Shown here: piece after piece, positions 7,100 through 11,315 of the stretch | How positions within the stretch are numbered: the first letter of the stretch is position 1 | Layout: every line of letters begins with the position of its first letter | Assembly (NCBI GenBank): GCA_946184595.1 | Contig: CAMHFM010000012.1 | Location: 1 to 11,315, forward strand | Source: an uncultured Azospirillum sp. | GTDB lineage: Bacteria; Pseudomonadota; Alphaproteobacteria; RF32; CAG-239 | Length of the DNA stretch: 11,315 nt | Direction of reading: 5' to 3' | Translations under genes and position numbers: made by a program | Notes under the pieces: generated by a model | Told to the model about the DNA's origin: nothing | What the model saw: only the letters and a program-made list of their open reading frames with translations | Databases searched by the model: none

Positions 7100-8455
7100 T
7101 TAATCAACAGATAAAGATAACCATTTACCTTTTGTTTCTTTATAATATTTTTCTGCATCATAAATGTCAACGGCAAGATTTAATTCATTAGCCGTTAATT
7201 TACCCATAGCAGCTAAAACCTGCATACCTGATACAAAATAGTTGCGACGAGCTTTAACTTCTTCAACTTTTGAACTCAATAATTCGTTATAGGCATCTAA
7301 AACATCAAGAATCGTTCTGTTACCCAAAGTTTCTTCCTTCTGGACACCTTCAAGAGCGATTTCATTGGCTTTAATTTGCTCTTTAATGGATTTAATTTTA
7401 GCATGATTTGCTGCCATATATTCCCATGCTTTGGTGATATCTGAAACAGCTTGGCGCTCTGCATTTAGCAATAATTCTTGAGCTTGCCATTTTTGATATT
7501 TACTTTGACGAATTCTTGCACGATTTTCTCCGGCATCATACAGAGGAACAGTCATATTAATACCAACAGCATAATAGTCTGTCTTATGATCTTTGGTGTT
7601 GTTTTCCGGATCGTTACGTGATGAATTTGCACTGCCTTCTAAGGAAACTTGAGGGAGTAAAGCCCCGCTGTTAGCAGATACGGTGTAATCTTTTGCGCTT
7701 AAAGTTTCTTTTGCAGCAAGGACGGCAAAGTTATGTTCTTTAGCATAAGCTAAAGCATCATTAAAATTATTAGGGATAAATTTACTTAGATTTTTTGGTT
7801 CGGATAAGGTTTTCGGTTCGCTACCGATGACTTGTTTATAAACGGCTTTTGATGCTTCCAAATCTCCTTCAGCACTGATTGTTGCAGCTTGAGCTTGAGC
7901 GTAGCGAGCTTTAGCTTGTGAAACGTCCGTTCTGGTGACATCTCCGACATTGAATCGTTCTGTTGTTTCTTCTAATTTTCTTTTTAGGAGTTTTTCATTA
8001 TTCTTTTGTAATTCAACAATAGCAGCGTTTTGAACTACATTAAAATAAGCTGTTGAAGCGTCTAAAAAGACGTTTTGTTCAACATTAAAAAGGTTTTGTT
8101 GTTCTGCTTTTACATTTTTATCTGCAGCTTTAACGCTATTAAGGGTACTTAATCCGTTGAATAAAGGTTGGGTAATAACAGCAGAAGCAGAGGAATTAGC
8201 CCCGTCACTATCCTGACTATAATTATCATGACTGATATCTGTATCACTATAAGATCCCCGAATTGCAATTGTCGGACGGAATCCTGATTTAGCAATCGCT
8301 ACATTTTCATCAACAGCACGAAGATATGCTCTTTGTCCTTGTAGAGTAGGGTTGGTATTATAGGCGCTGCTTAAAGCTTCAAAAACAGTTTGTGCCTTTG
8401 ATGGACTGCTTAAAGCGCAGGTTAGTAATAGTGCTGTAATAATGATTTTTTTCAT
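7100..8455 (-). CDS. tolC: TolC family outer-membrane export channel
   Basis: TolC-type proteins form trimeric outer-membrane channels with a periplasmic alpha-helical tunnel. They partner with inner-membrane pumps or type I secretion systems to expel drugs or proteins. The product is 451 residues when started at 8455. Residues 1-21 (MKKIIITALLL...SSPSKA) are a clear signal peptide, cleaved before QT. The mature part opens with FEALSSAYNTNPTLQGQRA, typical of TolC N-termini, and contains two similar outer-membrane-efflux (OEP) halves: TAYFNVVQNAAIVELQ...ERFNVGDVTRTDVSQAKARYAQA in the first and TVPLYDAGENRARIRQ...ILDVLDAYNELLSSKVEEVKARRNYF in the second. AGAGGAA (8461-8467) precedes ATG 8455. 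An in-frame ATG at 8488 would add 11 residues, but it lies within the promoter and would spoil the signal peptide. No pump gene is nearby, so the partner is unknown. Confidence 0.93.
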   Translation of the reverse strand: MKKIIITALLLTCALSSPSKAQTVFEALSSAYNTNPTLQGQRAYLRAVDENVAIAKSGFRPTIAIRGSYSDTDISHDNYSQDSDGANSSASAVITQPLFNGLSTLNSVKAADKNVKAEQQNLFNVEQNVFLDASTAYFNVVQNAAIVELQKNNEKLLKRKLEETTERFNVGDVTRTDVSQAKARYAQAQAATISAEGDLEASKAVYKQVIGSEPKTLSEPKNLSKFIPNNFNDALAYAKEHNFAVLAAKETLSAKDYTVSANSGALLPQVSLEGSANSSRNDPENNTKDHKTDYYAVGINMTVPLYDAGENRARIRQSKYQKWQAQELLLNAERQAVSDITKAWEYMAANHAKIKSIKEQIKANEIALEGVQKEETLGNRTILDVLDAYNELLSSKVEEVKARRNYFVSGMQVLAAMGKLTANELNLAVDIYDAEKYYKETKGKWLSLSVD

Positions 8456-8477
8456 GAATATTCCTCTTTTTTTCAAA

Positions 8478-8505
8478 AGTATAAACATCTCGAAAAATTT
8501 TTCAA
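8478..8505 (-). promoter_or_regulatory. Sigma70-type promoter of tolC (probably tolC–popZ)
   Basis: On the minus strand TTGAAA (8500-8505) and TATACT (8478-8483) are separated by 16 bp, each one or two mismatches from consensus. The predicted start site near 8471 gives a short leader carrying the AGAGGAA ribosome binding site. The upstream ATG at 8486-8488 falls in the spacer and would not be transcribed from this promoter. No comparably clear promoter for the divergent glgP gene is visible in the shared intergenic stretch. Confidence 0.6.
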
Positions 8506-8595
8506 CCTTATTTTTTTAGTAAAATACACTATATATTAACGATATTTCAAACAATTTATTTTATGAATTTGAATAAATACGTATGTTAATTTTAA

Positions 8596-8603
8596 AAGGG
8601 GAA
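8596..8603 (+). promoter_or_regulatory. Ribosome binding site of glgP supporting a GTG start
   Basis: AAGGGGAA lies 5 bp before the GTG at 8609. The next in-frame ATG (Met54, in REFAMDKMYE) would remove conserved N-terminal sequence and has no such site, so GTG is the likely start. Confidence 0.75.
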
Positions 8604-8608
8604 TTGCC

Positions 8609-11071
8609 GTGGGTAAAAAGGAATCTGTCATTATTAATGAAATTGACAAGGCGCGACTTAAACTTTCAATCGAACATTATATTAAGTATTTTATTGGTAA
8701 AAGAACATGTGAATTGACCAAAGATGAAGCATTGATTGCTATTTCTTTAGCTGTTCGCGAATTTGCCATGGATAAAATGTATGAAACATTGGCACGCTAC
8801 AATAAAGCAGATACAAAACGTGTTTACTATTTATCTATTGAATATTTAATCGGTCGTTCATTAGAAAACAACCTGCACAATCTTGGGCTTTTTGATATTA
8901 TGAAAAGTATTAAGATTGAAGGAATGCCGGATATTACTTTAGAGGAAATTTTTGATGCGGAATATGATCCGGCATTAGGTAATGGCGGTTTAGGTCGTTT
9001 GGCTGCTTGCTATCTTGACTCTATGGCATCTTTGGGAATCCCCGGTTTCGGATATGGTATTGACTATCAATTCGGTTTATTTAAGCAGAAATTTGAAAAC
9101 GGATATCAGATTGAGCAAGCCGATAGTTGGGCCGGTGAAAATTCTCCATGGCAATTTGCTCGAAATGACAGAACGGTAACTATTCCGATTTACGGTAATG
9201 TTGAAACATTTAAAAATGCCGATGGGAAAGATAGTTTTATTTGGATGAACACAAAAACATTATACGGTGTTCCTTATGATTTTCCGATTGTCGGATATGA
9301 AGGGAAATCAGTCAACTATTTGCGTTTATTTACCGCTAAAACCGATGATGAGTTGGATATTAATATTTTTAATGAAGGCGGTTATATTGAGGCGGTTCGT
9401 GATAAAATTGAAACAGAAACCGTATCTAAAGTTCTTTATCCTTCCGATGCGGTTCAATCCGGTAAAGAATTACGTTTGAAGCAGCAATATTTCTTTGTTT
9501 CTTGTGCGGTTCAGGATATTATTCGTCGTTATCTTGAAAAGAGCAATGATTTCAAAGGAATGCCGGACAAAGTTTGTATTCAATTAAATGATACACACCC
9601 GTCTTTGGCTATTCCGGAAATGATGCGTTTGTTAATGGATGTCCACGGGCAAGAATGGAATGATGCTTGGGATATCACAACAAAGATTTTTGCTTATACT
9701 AATCATACCTTACTTCCGGAAGCATTAGAAACTTGGCCGGCAAGTATTTTAGGTAATATTTTGCCAAGACATTTGCAGATTATTTATGAAATCAATCGTC
9801 GCTTTATTGAAGAAGCAAAACAAAAGTTTGGTGATAACAGTGATATTCTTTCTAAATTATCAATTGTTGCAGGGGAAGGTGATAATCAGATTATTCGTAT
9901 GGCGAATCTTTCAATTGTCGGTTCTTTCTGTGTTAACGGTGTGGCAAAATTACATTCTGAACTCATCAAACATTCTTTGGTTCCTGAATTTTATGCTATG
10001 TGGCCGAAGAAATTTACGAATGTAACAAACGGTATCACCCCTCGTCGTTGGTTGTTGCATGCTAATACGCATTTAGCAAATTTAATTGATTCTAAAATCG
10101 GTACCGATTGGGTCGTTAACCTTGATTTATTGCAAGGGCTTGAAAAATTTGTTAAAGATAAGACCTTTATTAAAAACTTTATGGAAGTTAAGCGTCAAAA
10201 TAAGATTGCTGTAGCTGAAAAAATTTATAGCACATCCGGAACAATGGTTGATTCAAACAGTATGTTTATTGTTCACGCTAAGAGAATCCATGAATATAAA
10301 CGTCAATTGATGACGATTTTGCATGTTATCGGTGAGTATTTGGCAATTATTAAGGATAATTATCGTCCGTCAGTTCCTAAGACGTATATTTTTGCAGGAA
10401 AAGCGGCACCGTCATACAATTTTGCAAAATTAGTTATTAAGTTAATCAACAATGTTGCGTCGGTTGTTAATGCGGATTCTCGTGCATGTCAGTTCTTAAA
10501 GGTGGTCTTTATTCCGGATTATAAAGTTTCTGTTGCAGAAAAACTTATTCCGGCGGCTGATTTAAGTGTTCAGTCTTCAACAGCCGGTTTTGAAGCTTCC
10601 GGTACGGGTAATATGAAATTTGCTCTAAATGGTGCCGTAACCGTCGGTACATATGATGGTGCAAATATTGAGATTCGCGAGGCTGTCGGAGAAGATAACT
10701 TCTATTTGTTCGGATTGAGAGAAAATGAAGTTAAGGAGCTTCGTTCTCATTATAATCCACGGGAATATTACGAAAAATCCGAGTATATTAAACGGATTAT
10801 GAATGCCCTGAATTCTAATATGTTCTGCGAAAAAGATTATGTTTTGCTCTTTAAGATTATTTATGAAGAGCTGATGAATCATGATTACTTTATGGTTTTG
10901 GCTGACTTAGAGGCCTTTACCAATGCTGTTCATCAAGCAGAAAAAGATTTCCAAAACAAAGATAAATGGGCGAAGAAAGCTATTCTGAATGTTGCTCGTA
11001 TCGGTGCTTTCTCAAGTGATAGAGCTGTGATGGAGTATGCTTCCAACATATGGCACGTCTCCGCAGTTTAA
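8609..11071 (+). CDS. glgP: Glycogen/starch/alpha-glucan phosphorylase (GT35)
   Basis: This pyridoxal-phosphate enzyme releases glucose-1-phosphate from the ends of alpha-1,4-glucans using inorganic phosphate, mobilising glycogen or maltodextrin in the cytoplasm. The 820-residue length is normal for the family and the protein appears complete. Visible signatures: RVYYLSIEYLIGRSLENNL (residues 71-89); LGNGGLGRLAACYLDSMASLG (from 123), the glycine-rich phosphate-site loop; GYGIDYQFGLFKQ; QLNDTHPSLAIPEMMR; TNHTLLPEALETWP; NVTNGITPRRWL; VHAKRIHEYKRQL; and EASGTGNMKFALNGAVTVGTYDGANIE, in which Lys670 is the expected PLP-binding lysine. It starts with GTG behind a strong ribosome binding site, divergent from tolC. 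No glgA, glgB, glgC or malQ lies in the window, so glycogen versus maltodextrin preference is undecided. Its final Val and stop codons lie in the left arm of a large inverted repeat. Confidence 0.95.
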   Translation: MGKKESVIINEIDKARLKLSIEHYIKYFIGKRTCELTKDEALIAISLAVREFAMDKMYETLARYNKADTKRVYYLSIEYLIGRSLENNLHNLGLFDIMKSIKIEGMPDITLEEIFDAEYDPALGNGGLGRLAACYLDSMASLGIPGFGYGIDYQFGLFKQKFENGYQIEQADSWAGENSPWQFARNDRTVTIPIYGNVETFKNADGKDSFIWMNTKTLYGVPYDFPIVGYEGKSVNYLRLFTAKTDDELDINIFNEGGYIEAVRDKIETETVSKVLYPSDAVQSGKELRLKQQYFFVSCAVQDIIRRYLEKSNDFKGMPDKVCIQLNDTHPSLAIPEMMRLLMDVHGQEWNDAWDITTKIFAYTNHTLLPEALETWPASILGNILPRHLQIIYEINRRFIEEAKQKFGDNSDILSKLSIVAGEGDNQIIRMANLSIVGSFCVNGVAKLHSELIKHSLVPEFYAMWPKKFTNVTNGITPRRWLLHANTHLANLIDSKIGTDWVVNLDLLQGLEKFVKDKTFIKNFMEVKRQNKIAVAEKIYSTSGTMVDSNSMFIVHAKRIHEYKRQLMTILHVIGEYLAIIKDNYRPSVPKTYIFAGKAAPSYNFAKLVIKLINNVASVVNADSRACQFLKVVFIPDYKVSVAEKLIPAADLSVQSSTAGFEASGTGNMKFALNGAVTVGTYDGANIEIREAVGEDNFYLFGLRENEVKELRSHYNPREYYEKSEYIKRIMNALNSNMFCEKDYVLLFKIIYEELMNHDYFMVLADLEAFTNAVHQAEKDFQNKDKWAKKAILNVARIGAFSSDRAVMEYASNIWHVSAV

Positions 11072-11174
11072 GTTGTATAAAGGGGCATTACTGGTTGATT
11101 TTTTTCTTATGTACTTTTTATTGTACACTGCGAAAAAAATCAACTTCGTACTGTCCTCTTTCTCCAACTTAAAC
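11066..11174. repeat. 109-bp imperfect inverted repeat (large stem-loop) at the 3' end of glgP
   Basis: The outer arms GTTTAAGTTG (11066-11075) and CAACTTAAAC (11165-11174) pair perfectly over 10 bp. A 13-bp perfect stem, GTTGATTTTTTTC (11094-11106) with GAAAAAAATCAAC (11132-11144), lies inside. A further 5-bp stem, TGTAC (11110-11114) with GTACA (11123-11127), closes around the loop TTTTTATT. Between the outer and 13-bp stems the strands (18 and 20 bases) are only partly complementary, with about 7 of the first 10 positions pairing. The left arm includes the glgP Val820 codon and stop codon. It could be an mRNA 3' structure for glgP, a palindromic (MITE-like) repeat element, or a degenerate terminator; it has no GC-rich stem and no U-tract after it. 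Confidence 0.7.
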
Positions 11175-11225
11175 ATGATGTTTTTTGTAATTTCACTCTC
11201 AACGCCTACTATTAGCCAGACTATT

Positions 11226-11236
11226 CAACTTAAACA
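11226..11236. repeat. Extra copy of the inverted-repeat arm motif
   Basis: CAACTTAAACA here repeats 11165-11175 exactly, 61 bp downstream and in the same orientation. A looser relative, CTCCAAACTAAA, follows at 11261-11272 and shares TTCTCCAA with the sequence around 11159-11167. Together with the inverted copy at 11066 this makes three exact 10-mers and one degenerate relative in about 210 bp. Confidence 0.5.
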
Positions 11237-11297
11237 AATATACTTACTGCTCAACACATTCTCCAAACTAAATAAAACAAATTACGTATATTTTCCG

Positions 11298-11314
11298 AAA
11301 ATTTGACAAATTTT
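11298..11314. promoter_or_regulatory. 17-bp palindrome containing a consensus -35 hexamer (TTGACA)
   Basis: AAAATTTG-A-CAAATTTT is a perfect 8-bp inverted repeat around one base. It contains TTGACA at 11303-11308, a full match to the sigma70 -35 consensus on the plus strand. The window ends before any -10 could be seen. It may be the start of a promoter, with an overlapping operator, for a plus-strand gene just outside; chance in AT-rich DNA is possible. Confidence 0.3.
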
Positions 11315-11315
11315 T

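Noticed and set aside
8577..8584. ATACGTAT palindrome upstream of glgP as an operator
   Set aside because: It is an 8-bp palindrome that does not extend outward, and such short AT-rich palindromes are common by chance.
9267..10882. Frames of 70-85 codons on both strands inside glgP
   Set aside because: glgP is intact and highly conserved through this region, and none of these frames has a credible start signal.
11094..11144. The 13-bp stem as a pair of insertion-sequence terminal repeats
   Set aside because: The arms enclose only 25 bp with no transposase, and no target-site duplication is visible at either side. A stem-loop is the better description.
11012..11176. Minus-strand frame of about 54 codons (starting MFKLEKEDS) crossing the end of glgP
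   Set aside because: No ribosome binding site is present, it overlaps the conserved glgP C-terminus, and most of its length is the inverted-repeat arms read through. Chance is the simplest explanation.
11037..11306. Plus-strand 89-codon frame covering the end of glgP and the tail
   Set aside because: Its ATG is inside glgP in another frame, with no ribosome binding site. Its composition is what AT-rich non-coding DNA gives, and it shows no recognisable family pattern.
1..11315. A new defence, secretion, biosynthetic or mobile system, CRISPR array, tRNA or rRNA
   Set aside because: Every substantial open frame has a known housekeeping or transporter family. No regularly spaced repeats, tRNA-like cloverleaf, integrase, toxin-antitoxin pair or similar signal was seen.

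Overview
The window comes from an AT-rich alphaproteobacterium. The strongest evidence is the block tolC–popZ–valS: PopZ (DUF2497) is an alphaproteobacterial polar organising protein, and it is commonly found beside valS in that class. The lptD–surA–rsmA block also fits: SurA has one parvulin domain, and LptD and RsmA have alphaproteobacterial-style ends. The low GC and dense packing suggest a host-associated, gut-type lineage. That placement is inferred from composition and style, not from a search.

Layout. Positions 1-3481 (+) hold the 3' end of lptD, then surA, rsmA (ksgA) and an MFS permease. Gaps are 1-15 bp, so this is probably one transcription unit. It joins outer-membrane biogenesis (LptD inserts LPS; SurA escorts beta-barrel proteins such as LptD) to ribosome maturation (RsmA). 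pdxA, which often sits between surA and rsmA, is absent here. A perfect 14-bp stem at 3481-3513 with T runs on both strands closes this unit and also the convergent valS gene.

Positions 3524-8455 (-) hold, in transcription order, tolC, popZ and valS. tolC has a good sigma70-type promoter, which places its start at 8455 rather than at the upstream ATG at 8488. popZ follows tolC after 31 bp. valS has its own likely promoter in a 137-bp gap that also carries a hairpin after popZ. TolC is an outer-membrane export channel, PopZ organises the cell pole, and ValS charges tRNA-Val.

Positions 8609-11071 (+) hold a complete glycogen/maltodextrin phosphorylase gene, divergent from tolC across about 150 bp. 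The last 244 bp have no convincing gene. They hold the most unusual structure in the window: a 109-bp imperfect palindrome whose left arm contains the glgP stop codon, plus further copies of its arm-end motif. A 17-bp palindrome containing a consensus TTGACA lies at the very end.

Apart from that tail, the window is ordinary housekeeping sequence. I found no defence system, CRISPR array, transposase, RNA gene or clearly new multi-gene system.
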